A DNA stretch of 7,807 nt from Bacteroidales bacterium. GTDB lineage: Bacteria > Bacteroidota > Bacteroidia > Bacteroidales > NBLH01. A program made the translations under genes and the position numbers. The stretch covers positions 1 to 7,807 of the forward strand of contig JAOZNO010000147.1 in NCBI GenBank assembly GCA_029933755.1, given 5' to 3'. The notes beneath the pieces are model-generated. The model made no database searches and was not told where the DNA came from. It worked only from the letters and a program-made list of their open reading frames with translations. Position 1 is the first letter of the stretch. Every line of letters starts with the position of its first letter. Shown here piece by piece: positions 1 to 6,145 of the stretch.

Positions 1-1575
1 TGCTTTTTCAAGAATTTCGTATGACATTCCGTCAACTTTAATATCCATCTGGCATGCGGTAATTCCTTTTTCAGTACCGGTAACTTTAAAATCCATATCA
101 CCTAAATGATCTTCATCACCTAAAATATCAGAAAGAACGGTGTATCTGTCTTCATTATCCATAATCAGCCCCATTGCAATACCTGAAACCGGACGTTTAA
201 TCTGGATACCTGCATCCATTAAAGCCAAAGTTCCTGCACAAACTGTTGCCATTGATGATGAACCGTTTGATTCTAAGATATCAGAAACAATCCTAATGGT
301 ATATGTATTATCATCCCCGGAAGGAAGCATACCTTTAAGTGCCCTGTGTGCTAAATTACCATGACCAACTTCTCTTCTGCTTAATCCTCTTACCGGACGG
401 GCATCACCAGTTGAAAATGGTGGGAAATTATAATGTAATAAAAACTTATCTCTACCTTGAACTAAAACCTCATCAATTATTTTTTCATCCATACGCGTAC
501 CTAAGGTAACGGTGGTTAATGATTGTGTTTCACCCCTTGTAAATATTGCAGAGCCATGTGCTGAAGGTAAATAATCAATTTCACTCCAAATTGGACGAAT
601 ATCAGTTGATTTTCTGCCATCAAGTCTAATACCTTCATCTAAAAGTAAGTTTCTGATTGCTTTCTTTTCAACATCATGGAAATAAGCACCAATTAAAAAG
701 TCAAATCCCTCTTTCTCTTCTTCACTTAAAGTTTCAAGTAATTCCTCTTTAATTGCTTTAAAGGCATCGCTACGATCATGCTTTGCTAATGATTTTTTAG
801 CTACATCATAAACCTTTTGGTACGAAAAGTCATTTATTTTATTAAATAAGTCTTCATTTTTTGCGTCACCAACATATTCCCTTTTTACAATATTAAGGTC
901 TTTTGCCATATCAATTTGAACCTGACACTGAACCTTTATCGCTTCATGAGCAAATTTAACAGCTTCAAGCATTTCTTTTTCAGAAACTTCATCCATTTCG
1001 CCTTCAACCATCATTACATCATCAATGGTAGCAGCAACCATAATATCAATATCGCCAAGTTTATTTTCTTGCATTGAAGGATTAATTTTTAGCTCACCGT
1101 TAACTCGGGCAACCCTTACTTCTGAAATAGGGCCTTCAAAAGGAACATCAGATACTGAAAGTGCTGCAGAAGCAGCAAATCCTGCTAATGAATCAGGCAT
1201 TGATTCCTCTTCAGCTGAGATTAAACTAATTGTAACAAAAGTTTCTGCATGAAAATCAGCAGGAAAAAGGGGACGTAAAGCCCTATCAACAAGCCTTGAT
1301 ACCAAAATTGAGCTATCACCCGGTCTTCCTTCTCTTCTTAAAAAACCACCTGGGAAACGACCAACTGCTGAAAAATTTTCTTTGTATTCAACCGATAATG
1401 GCATGAAATCAGCATTTTCTCTTTGTTCTTTTGCTGATACAACGGTAGCCAGTAACATGGTTTTCCCCATCTTTACTACAACGGCACCATCTGCTTGTTT
1501 TGCTAATTTACCTGTCTCTACGGTAATGATTCTTCCATCACCAAGATCTATATCTTTTTTATATAAATTGTACAT
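1..1575 (-). CDS. pnp: polynucleotide phosphorylase (PNPase), C-terminus cut by window edge
   Basis: Translating the minus strand from the ATG at 1575 gives 525 uninterrupted codons up to the window edge. PNPase is a cytoplasmic 3'-5' exoribonuclease that uses phosphate to release nucleoside diphosphates during mRNA decay. Visible in order: the first RNase PH-like domain with GGFLRREGRP (residues 76-85) and RPLFP (101-105); a helical linker domain (about 150-320); and the second RNase PH-like domain with LDGRK, YNFPPF (382-387) and NGSSSMA (S439-441). The catalytic motif GDEDHLGDMDFK starts at residue 486; D489, D495 and K497 align with the metal/catalytic residues D486, D492 and K494 of the E. 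coli enzyme. The KH and S1 RNA-binding domains (roughly the last 150-200 residues) lie outside the window, so their presence cannot be confirmed. The start fits the family N-terminus (MYNLYKKDIDLGDGR). There is no Shine-Dalgarno sequence, only an A/T-rich leader. The gene lies downstream of rpsO, as in many bacteria. Confidence 0.97.
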   Translation of the reverse strand, partial: MYNLYKKDIDLGDGRIITVETGKLAKQADGAVVVKMGKTMLLATVVSAKEQRENADFMPLSVEYKENFSAVGRFPGGFLRREGRPGDSSILVSRLVDRALRPLFPADFHAETFVTISLISAEEESMPDSLAGFAASAALSVSDVPFEGPISEVRVARVNGELKINPSMQENKLGDIDIMVAATIDDVMMVEGEMDEVSEKEMLEAVKFAHEAIKVQCQVQIDMAKDLNIVKREYVGDAKNEDLFNKINDFSYQKVYDVAKKSLAKHDRSDAFKAIKEELLETLSEEEKEGFDFLIGAYFHDVEKKAIRNLLLDEGIRLDGRKSTDIRPIWSEIDYLPSAHGSAIFTRGETQSLTTVTLGTRMDEKIIDEVLVQGRDKFLLHYNFPPFSTGDARPVRGLSRREVGHGNLAHRALKGMLPSGDDNTYTIRIVSDILESNGSSSMATVCAGTLALMDAGIQIKRPVSGIAMGLIMDNEDRYTVLSDILGDEDHLGDMDFKVTGTEKGITACQMDIKVDGMSYEILEKA

Positions 1576-1868
1576 AATATTTTTTGTTTAATTTTTAATT
1601 CTTTGGAAAGATATTCAAATAATACCTATTTTGAGCGGAAATTCCTGAATACTTTTAATTATTGTTTGTCTATAAAGTAAATGTTTTTACACATTTTTTC
1701 TTTTTCTTATTTTTTGAAACAGCAGTCTTCAGCTCTCAGTAGCCAGTCTTTGCAAAGTTCCTGCAATCTGTAAACTGCCAACTTCTTTATAGATGAAAAT
1801 AAATTCCAGAAATGGGGAGAACAACTATTTTAAGCATTAAAGACACAAACAATTAGAGGTATATCTGT
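1576..1868. other. pnp-rpsO intergenic region, no gene seen
   Basis: Together with the adjacent terminator this makes 327 bp without a gene. It contains an array of 7-base units (1723-1785) and a T-rich stretch (about 1692-1715). I find no credible small ORF. I also find no perfect Bacteroidota promoter for pnp: the nearest -7-like box on the minus strand (TATTATTTG, 1616-1624) has three rather than two spacer bases and no TTG box at the right distance. The pnp transcript may start here from a weak promoter or arise by readthrough from rpsO. Confidence 0.6.
1723..1785. repeat. degenerate array of nine 7-base units
   Basis: The stretch divides exactly into nine heptamers. CAGTCTT occurs at 1723-1729 and again at 1744-1750. 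CAGCTCT (1730-1736) and CAGTAGC (1737-1743) are close variants. The right half holds more diverged CTG/ACT-containing units such as AATCTGT (1765-1771), AAACTGC (1772-1778) and CAACTTC (1779-1785). Composition differs from the AT-rich flanks. From memory, similar 7-base repeat stretches rich in CAGTCTT/AACTGCC occur between genes in various Bacteroidota genomes. It lies between the pnp start and the rpsO terminator and shows no coding potential. The first four units are well supported; the later units are weaker. Confidence 0.55.
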
Positions 1869-1903
1869 ATAAAAAAAGGCAATACCAGATTGCCTTTTTT
1901 TAT
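1869..1903 (-). terminator. intrinsic terminator of rpsO (structurally bidirectional)
   Basis: A perfect 15-bp inverted repeat pairs 1869-1883 with 1889-1903 around a 5-base loop (1884-1888). The core is GGCAAT/ATTGCC, flanked by seven A on one side and seven T on the other. On the minus strand it reads as a GC-containing hairpin followed by a U run, directly after rpsO. Its outermost base pair uses the last base of the rpsO stop codon (1903-1905). The A-tract/T-tract symmetry would also allow termination on the plus strand, although no plus-strand gene is seen upstream. Confidence 0.9.
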
Positions 1904-2172
1904 TATCTTCTTAATTTTAACGACTTAATTACGGTACGGTATCTTTCAATATCGGTTTTCTTTAAATAATCAAGAAGTCTTCTTCTTTTACCAACTAGCA
2001 TTAACAGAGCCCTTTGTGTACTGTAATCTTTTCTATTACTTTTTAGGTGATCTGTTAAATGACTAATTCGATAAGAAAAAAGAGCTACTTGTGCTTCAGA
2101 AGTACCTGTATCTGTTTCTGATTTGCCATACGTTTTAAAAAATTCTTTCTTCTTTTCTGATGTTAAGTACAT
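1903..2172 (-). CDS. rpsO: 30S ribosomal protein S15
   Basis: The gene encodes 89 residues, the usual length for bacterial S15. S15 is a primary 16S rRNA-binding protein that organises the central domain of the small subunit. Family hallmarks are visible: an N-terminal MYLTSEKKKE segment, DTGTSEAQVALFSYRISHLTDHLK (about residues 21-44), the HLK-N-KD-S-RALL region with a serine at residue 51, then GKRRRLLDYLKK (61-72) and the basic end KSLKLRR. Start ATG at 2172 is preceded by an A-rich leader without Shine-Dalgarno. The gene has its own promoter (2214-2243) and a terminator touching its stop codon, so it can act as a single-gene unit. S15 represses its own mRNA in several bacteria. The predicted leader here is only about 35 nt and shows no structure I can support. 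Confidence 0.98.
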   Translation of the reverse strand: MYLTSEKKKEFFKTYGKSETDTGTSEAQVALFSYRISHLTDHLKSNRKDYSTQRALLMLVGKRRRLLDYLKKTDIERYRTVIKSLKLRR

Positions 2173-2213
2173 ATTTTTTCTATTTATAATTTACCATGCG
2201 ATTTAATAGCTTG

Positions 2214-2243
2214 CAAAAGTAGATAATTTCTTTTAAATCACAA
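2214..2243 (-). promoter_or_regulatory. rpsO promoter, Bacteroidota sigma-ABfrB type
   Basis: On the minus strand a TTG (2243-2241) is followed after exactly 19 bases by TACTTTTG (2221-2214). This matches the Bacteroidota housekeeping consensus of TTG, 19-20 bp, TAnnTTTG. Transcription should start near 2207, giving a leader of roughly 35 nt before the rpsO ATG. The boxes lie just downstream of the stop codon of the preceding gene (2262-2264), so rpsO need not depend on that gene's transcript. Confidence 0.8.
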
Positions 2244-2261
2244 CATTTTAATAAAAAAACT

Positions 2262-2858
2262 TTAATAACTTTCTTTATAGGCTTTTACCCATTCTGGATC
2301 TTCCATTGCATTAAGTAAGCGAAAAGCTTTCTCATCATATATATAGTCTGAAAAACGATCAATTCCAAACTCACGAAGAATAATCATTTGTGCATTAGTT
2401 GGCAAAAAAGGTATAGAATCATTTTGCGACCAACCCAAATTAGCTTTGTTATAAGTATGACCAAGATAGTCACCAAGTTGTTGATTTGGGTTTTCGGTGT
2501 ATCTCAATTTCCATAAAGAACTGACAATATTTGGGTTTTTTATTTGATATTTTTCAAAAAGGTTTATTTTTTGTGGATTTCCTAATGATTTTTGCTTTCC
2601 TACTGCCTGGTACATAAAAGCATCTTGTGTAAGTAAAATAATTTTCCGTTTTCCATTAGGCAAAGGTTTTATAAGTGCAAAATTAACAAGACCACCACTC
2701 ATATTTGTTTTAATATTAAAGCCCAAATAATATTCCTGATATACAGAATCTTCACCAAATGGAACAATATCATCGTCCTGTGCAATGAGTACATTACTAA
2801 AAGAAGCTAAAACAAGTATAACACTTATTAAGTGTTTCAAATATTTGAATAATTTCAT
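2262..2858 (-). CDS. secreted protein of unknown function
   Basis: The gene encodes 198 residues that I do not recognise. The N-terminus is a typical Sec signal peptide: lysines at 2, 5 and 8, a hydrophobic core at about 9-22, and a likely cleavage site at VLIA|QDDD (after residue 26). There is no lipobox cysteine, so the mature protein should be soluble and periplasmic or exported rather than a lipoprotein. The protein has no cysteine and no further membrane segment. The mature part begins acidic (DDDIVPFGED) and contains several aromatic clusters (EYYLGF, SSLWKLRY, DPEWVKAYKESY). I see no catalytic motif. A -7-like box lies upstream (2896-2903). The coding frame is uninterrupted and the signal peptide argues for a real gene. 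Confidence 0.8.
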   Translation of the reverse strand: MKLFKYLKHLISVILVLASFSNVLIAQDDDIVPFGEDSVYQEYYLGFNIKTNMSGGLVNFALIKPLPNGKRKIILLTQDAFMYQAVGKQKSLGNPQKINLFEKYQIKNPNIVSSLWKLRYTENPNQQLGDYLGHTYNKANLGWSQNDSIPFLPTNAQMIILREFGIDRFSDYIYDEKAFRLLNAMEDPEWVKAYKESY

Positions 2859-2887
2859 AAAAAACCTATTAAATAATTAATGTAAAG

Positions 2888-2903
2888 CAAATTAACAAAG
2901 TTA
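2888..2903 (-). promoter_or_regulatory. candidate -7 boxes for the secreted-protein gene
   Basis: On the minus strand TAACTTTG (2903-2896) matches the Bacteroidota -7 consensus TAnnTTTG. Directly next to it is the near match TTAATTTG (2895-2888). The two form a tandem 8-base near-repeat 30-40 bp upstream of the ATG. No TTG box is found 19-20 bp upstream of the perfect box, so the promoter call is moderate only. Confidence 0.45.
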
Positions 2904-3018
2904 TAATATAATCACATTTAATATGTGCATAACGTTAAACTCCTTTTTATAATTGCCTAATTTACTATCATTTTCAAAAACAAGTGATTATTAGCATATA
3001 AGTTTATGTTAAGAAAAA

Positions 3019-3046
3019 TATGGTAAATAAATTAGGTATGGTAAAT
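3019..3046 (+). repeat. 10-bp direct repeat upstream of maeB
   Basis: TATGGTAAAT occurs at 3019-3028 and again at 3037-3046, a spacing of 18 bp. The pair lies just upstream of the candidate maeB -7 box (3052-3059), over the region where the -33 element would sit. This could be a regulator-binding site, but in AT-rich DNA chance remains possible. Confidence 0.4.
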
Positions 3047-3051
3047 CCTCT

Positions 3052-3059
3052 TACCTTTG
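3052..3059 (+). promoter_or_regulatory. candidate maeB -7 promoter box
   Basis: TACCTTTG matches TAnnTTTG. It would place the transcription start near 3066, about 18 nt before the maeB ATG. No exact TTG occurs 19-20 bp upstream; the closest is TTA at 3032-3034. A weak or activator-dependent promoter would fit this. Confidence 0.5.
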
Positions 3060-3084
3060 TCTTACAAAATTAAAATTAATTGAT

Positions 3085-5367
3085 ATGGCAAAAATTACAA
3101 AAGATGATGCATTAAGGTATCATTCCGTAGGGAGACCTGGTAAAATAGAGGTTGTACCAACTAAACCGTATAGTACACAAAGAGATTTGGCGCTTGCTTA
3201 TTCGCCAGGAGTTGCTGATCCATGTCTGGAAATAGAAAAAAACCCAAAAGATGCATACAAATATACAGCAAAAGGTAACCTTGTTGCGGTTATATCAAAT
3301 GGAACAGCAGTATTAGGACTTGGAAACCTTGGAGCACTTGCCGGAAAGCCAGTAATGGAAGGTAAAGGTTTGTTGTTTAAAATTTTTGCCGATGTAGATG
3401 TTTTTGATATTGAAGTTGATACAACTGATATTGACAAATTTGTTGAAACAGTAAAGGAAATCTCACCAACATTTGGTGGAATTAATCTTGAAGATATAAA
3501 AGCTCCAGAATGTTTTGAAATTGAAAAACGTCTTAAAGAAGAACTGGATATTCCGATAATGCATGATGACCAGCATGGTACAGCAATTATTTCTGCAGCA
3601 GGTATTGTAAATGCTCTTGAGTTAGTAAATAAAAAACTTGAAGATGTTAAATTGGTAGTTAGTGGTGCTGGTGCTTCTGCTATGGCCTGTTCACGCTTAA
3701 TTATGTCTTTAGGTGTTAAACCTGAGCATGTTATTATGTGTGATAGCAAAGGAGTTTTAAATGAAGAAAGAGATAATATAAATAAGTATAAAAAAGAATT
3801 CGTTACCAAAAGAAAAATTTCAACTTTAGAAGAAGCAATGGTTGATGCAGATATTTTTCTGGGATTATCTGCTAAGGATATTGTAAACAAAAATATGGTT
3901 AAGAGTATGGCAAAAGATCCTATTGTTTTTGCTATGGCAAATCCTGACCCTGAAATTTCTTATGATGATGCTAAAGATGCACGACCTGATGTAATAATGG
4001 CTACAGGACGCTCTGATTACCCAAATCAAGTAAATAATGTCCTTGGATTTCCATATATATTTAGAGGTGCTTTAGATGTTAAAGCAACAGGAATTAATGA
4101 AGAGATGAAAAAGGCAGCTGTTTATGCAATTGCGTCTTTAGCTAAAATGGATGTTCCTGAAGATGTTAATACCGCATATAATGCTAAAAACCTAAAATTT
4201 GGAATGGATTACATTATTCCTAAACCACTTGATCCCAGACTAATAACAGTCGTAGCACCAGCAGTTGCAAAAGCTGCTATGGAGACAAATATTGCTCAAG
4301 AACCTATCACAGATTGGGATGCCTACAAAGTTGAACTGGAAAATCGTTTAGGCCATGGCAATAAGCTGATAAGGGATGTAAATGAGAAAGCAAGGCAAAA
4401 TCCTAAAAAAGTTGTATTTGCTGAAGCAACTAACTTTAATGTTTTAAAAGCGGCTCAGGTAGTTGTTCATGAAAAACTGGCCAAGCCAATTTTGCTCGGT
4501 AATGTTGAAGTAATTAATCAACTAATTGAGGATAATCAATTGGATTTAAAAAATGTACCAATCATTGACACACGTTGCAAAGAAGAAGGTCCAAGGCGTG
4601 AAAGGTATGCAAAAGTGCTTTGGGAGAAAAGAAAGCGTAAAGGCTTGACCTTTGAAGAAGCTCAAGAGCTTATATTCAACAAGAATTATTTTGGGATAAT
4701 GATGGTTGAGACTGGTGATGCAGATGCATTTATTTCAGGAACAACGGCTAAATATGCACAAATTATGAAGCCAACGCTTGAAATTATTGGAACACACCCT
4801 AAATATAATCATATGGCGGGAATGCATTTGATTATGTCAAAAAGAGGGCCTTTATTTTTTGCAGATACAACCGTTAATAGACAACCTTGTGCTGAAACTA
4901 TTGTTGAAACAACTTTGCTTACTGCAGCTACCATAAAAAAATATGGAATTGAACCAGTAATGGCAATGGTTTCTTATTCAAATTTCGGCTCAGTTAAAGG
5001 TGGTAGTCCCGAAAGAGTTCAGGATGCTGTAAAAATATTACATGAAAAATATCCAGAAATTATTGTTGATGGTGAAATGCAGGCAAATTTTGCATTTAAT
5101 CAGAAAAACCGTGAAAAACAGTTTCCATTTACAAAATTAAAAGGAAAAAAGGTGAATACAATCATTTTCCCAAACCTAAGTACAGGTAATGCTTCTTACA
5201 AAATGATGCAGGAATTAGGAGAAGGAGAAGTTATTGGGCCGGTATTAATGGGTATAAAAAAACCAATACAAATTCTACAGATAGAAAGTTCTGTTAGGGA
5301 AATTGTTTATATGGCTACAATTGCTGTTATTGATGCCCAATGTATTGAAGATGATGATTGTTATTAG
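3085..5367 (+). CDS. maeB: NADP-dependent malic enzyme with C-terminal phosphotransacetylase-like domain
   Basis: The gene encodes 760 residues, close to the E. coli MaeB length. Malic enzyme oxidatively decarboxylates malate to pyruvate with reduction of NAD(P), linking the TCA cycle to pyruvate and supplying NADPH. The malic enzyme part (about 1-410) shows LAYSPGVADPC with catalytic Tyr39, MEGKGLLFK with catalytic Lys94, NLEDIKAPECFEIE with metal ligands E136/D137, MHDDQHGTA (159-167, D161/D162), the dinucleotide-binding loop GAGASAM (194-200) followed by CDSKG (219-223), and substrate-binding ANPDPE (285-290) and GRSDYPNQVNN (308-318). The C-terminal part (about 425-760) resembles phosphotransacetylase, including DAFISGTTAKYAQIMKP (547-563) and NLSTGNASYK (697-706). 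In MaeB proteins this domain is regarded as regulatory (acetyl-CoA response), not a working Pta. Cofactor preference is assigned by family. Start ATG at 3085 has no Shine-Dalgarno sequence. The gene stands alone and converges on upp. Confidence 0.97.
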   Translation: MAKITKDDALRYHSVGRPGKIEVVPTKPYSTQRDLALAYSPGVADPCLEIEKNPKDAYKYTAKGNLVAVISNGTAVLGLGNLGALAGKPVMEGKGLLFKIFADVDVFDIEVDTTDIDKFVETVKEISPTFGGINLEDIKAPECFEIEKRLKEELDIPIMHDDQHGTAIISAAGIVNALELVNKKLEDVKLVVSGAGASAMACSRLIMSLGVKPEHVIMCDSKGVLNEERDNINKYKKEFVTKRKISTLEEAMVDADIFLGLSAKDIVNKNMVKSMAKDPIVFAMANPDPEISYDDAKDARPDVIMATGRSDYPNQVNNVLGFPYIFRGALDVKATGINEEMKKAAVYAIASLAKMDVPEDVNTAYNAKNLKFGMDYIIPKPLDPRLITVVAPAVAKAAMETNIAQEPITDWDAYKVELENRLGHGNKLIRDVNEKARQNPKKVVFAEATNFNVLKAAQVVVHEKLAKPILLGNVEVINQLIEDNQLDLKNVPIIDTRCKEEGPRRERYAKVLWEKRKRKGLTFEEAQELIFNKNYFGIMMVETGDADAFISGTTAKYAQIMKPTLEIIGTHPKYNHMAGMHLIMSKRGPLFFADTTVNRQPCAETIVETTLLTAATIKKYGIEPVMAMVSYSNFGSVKGGSPERVQDAVKILHEKYPEIIVDGEMQANFAFNQKNREKQFPFTKLKGKKVNTIIFPNLSTGNASYKMMQELGEGEVIGPVLMGIKKPIQILQIESSVREIVYMATIAVIDAQCIEDDDCY

Positions 5368-5428
5368 ATTGATTAAAGGCTAATAAACCTTTGGTTTTGA
5401 AAAAATAAATCTCAAAATATAATAGAAC

Positions 5429-5458
5429 TGTAGAGACACACGGCCGTGTGTCTCTACA
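5429..5458. repeat. perfect 30-bp palindrome, probable dispersed intergenic repeat
   Basis: Two 15-base arms without loop or mismatch meet at a GGCC centre (5442-5445). Outer arms read TGTAGAGAC and GTCTCTACA. It lies between the convergent ends of maeB and upp. GC content of the arms is clearly above the flanks. Neither side is followed by a T run (CAAATC on plus, GTTCTA on minus), so it does not look like a standard intrinsic terminator, though the hairpin could still block both transcripts or protect the 3' ends. From memory, palindromes with GTAGAGAC/GTCTCTAC outer arms and a variable GC-rich centre recur between genes in Bacteroidota, cyanobacteria and other phyla, which suggests a REP-type element. 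Confidence 0.85.
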
Positions 5459-5494
5459 AATCAATCAACAAAATCTATATTCAAAATAATATTT

Positions 5495-6145
5495 TCATTC
5501 TTTAGCTCCATAAGCTAAATCTCCAGCATCTCCCAAACCGGGAACAATGTAAGCTTTTGCAGTAAGCTCATCATCAACTGCACCTACCCAAAGGGTAATT
5601 CTTTCTTTAGGTAAATTTTTTCTTAAATACCCCACTCCCTCCTTACTAGCAATTATAGAAACAATATGAGTATGTTCCGGAGTGCCTTTACTAAGCAGGC
5701 TCTTATATGCTAAAACCATTGAAGCTCCAGAAGCCAACATCGGGTCAGAAAGTATCATAATTTTATCATTAATTAAAGGTGAGGATAAATAACCAAATTG
5801 TATATCAAAAGTTCCATCTTTATGGTATTTTCTGAAAGCTGAAATAAAAGCATTTTCAGCCCCGTCAAAATAATTTAATAAACCCTGATGCATAGGTAAG
5901 CCAGCACGCATTATTGATGCCAAAACAATCTTATTGTCAGGCAGTAACATCTTCGAGTTACCCAATGGAGTTTTAATCTGTTTCTCTGAGTAATTCAGTG
6001 TTTTGCTAATTTCATAGGCAAAAATTTCACCAATCCGTTCAAGGTTACGCCGAAACCGCATTGGGTCATTTTGTATATTAGCATCACGCAATTCTGCAAT
6101 GAATTGATTTAGTATAGAGTTATCCCTAAGTGGTAAGTTTATCAT
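5495..6145 (-). CDS. upp: uracil phosphoribosyltransferase
   Basis: The gene encodes 216 residues, the usual UPRT length. The enzyme converts uracil and PRPP to UMP in cytoplasmic pyrimidine salvage. The N-terminal half carries DPMRFRRNLERIGE (27-40) and IMRAGLPMHQGLL (78-90, including the conserved RAGLP). The PRPP-binding loop is LSDPMLASGASM (132-143). The uracil-binding segment is YIVPGLGDAGD (199-209) near the C-terminus. The PRPP loop reads ASG where most family members read ATG, a conservative T-to-S change. The overall sequence looks like the Bacteroidota type. The start ATG overlaps the TGA of the upstream gene by 4 bp (ATGA at 6142-6145), implying translational coupling. No promoter of its own is expected. 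No clear U-tract terminator follows; the 30-bp palindrome lies 37 bp beyond the stop. Confidence 0.95.
   Translation of the reverse strand: MINLPLRDNSILNQFIAELRDANIQNDPMRFRRNLERIGEIFAYEISKTLNYSEKQIKTPLGNSKMLLPDNKIVLASIMRAGLPMHQGLLNYFDGAENAFISAFRKYHKDGTFDIQFGYLSSPLINDKIMILSDPMLASGASMVLAYKSLLSKGTPEHTHIVSIIASKEGVGYLRKNLPKERITLWVGAVDDELTAKAYIVPGLGDAGDLAYGAKE

Noticed and set aside
140..1591. Three short plus-strand open frames (140-364, 1025-1252, 1382-1591)
   Set aside because: All are antisense to pnp, whose minus-strand translation matches PNPase throughout; their translations show no recognisable features.
1616..1624. Possible pnp -7 promoter box TATTATTTG on the minus strand
   Set aside because: It has three instead of two bases between TA and TTTG, and there is no TTG element 19-20 bp upstream.
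2173..2213. S15-binding autoregulatory structure in the rpsO leader
   Set aside because: Only a 5-bp AT pairing (CTATT with AATAG) is visible in the short leader, which is not enough to support a regulatory RNA.
3198..3890. A 230-codon open frame on the minus strand inside maeB
   Set aside because: It is fully antisense to a well-supported, motif-rich malic enzyme frame, and its translation is serine/isoleucine-rich with no domain or signal. It is a shadow frame.
5375..5392. Possible maeB terminator hairpin (AAAGG paired with CCTTT)
   Set aside because: The stem is only 5 bp with an 8-base loop and is followed by GGTTTTG rather than a continuous T run. It is too weak to call.
5429..5458. 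CRISPR repeat or intrinsic terminator reading of the palindrome
   Set aside because: Only one copy is present in the window, so there is no array, and neither strand has a U tract after the hairpin.
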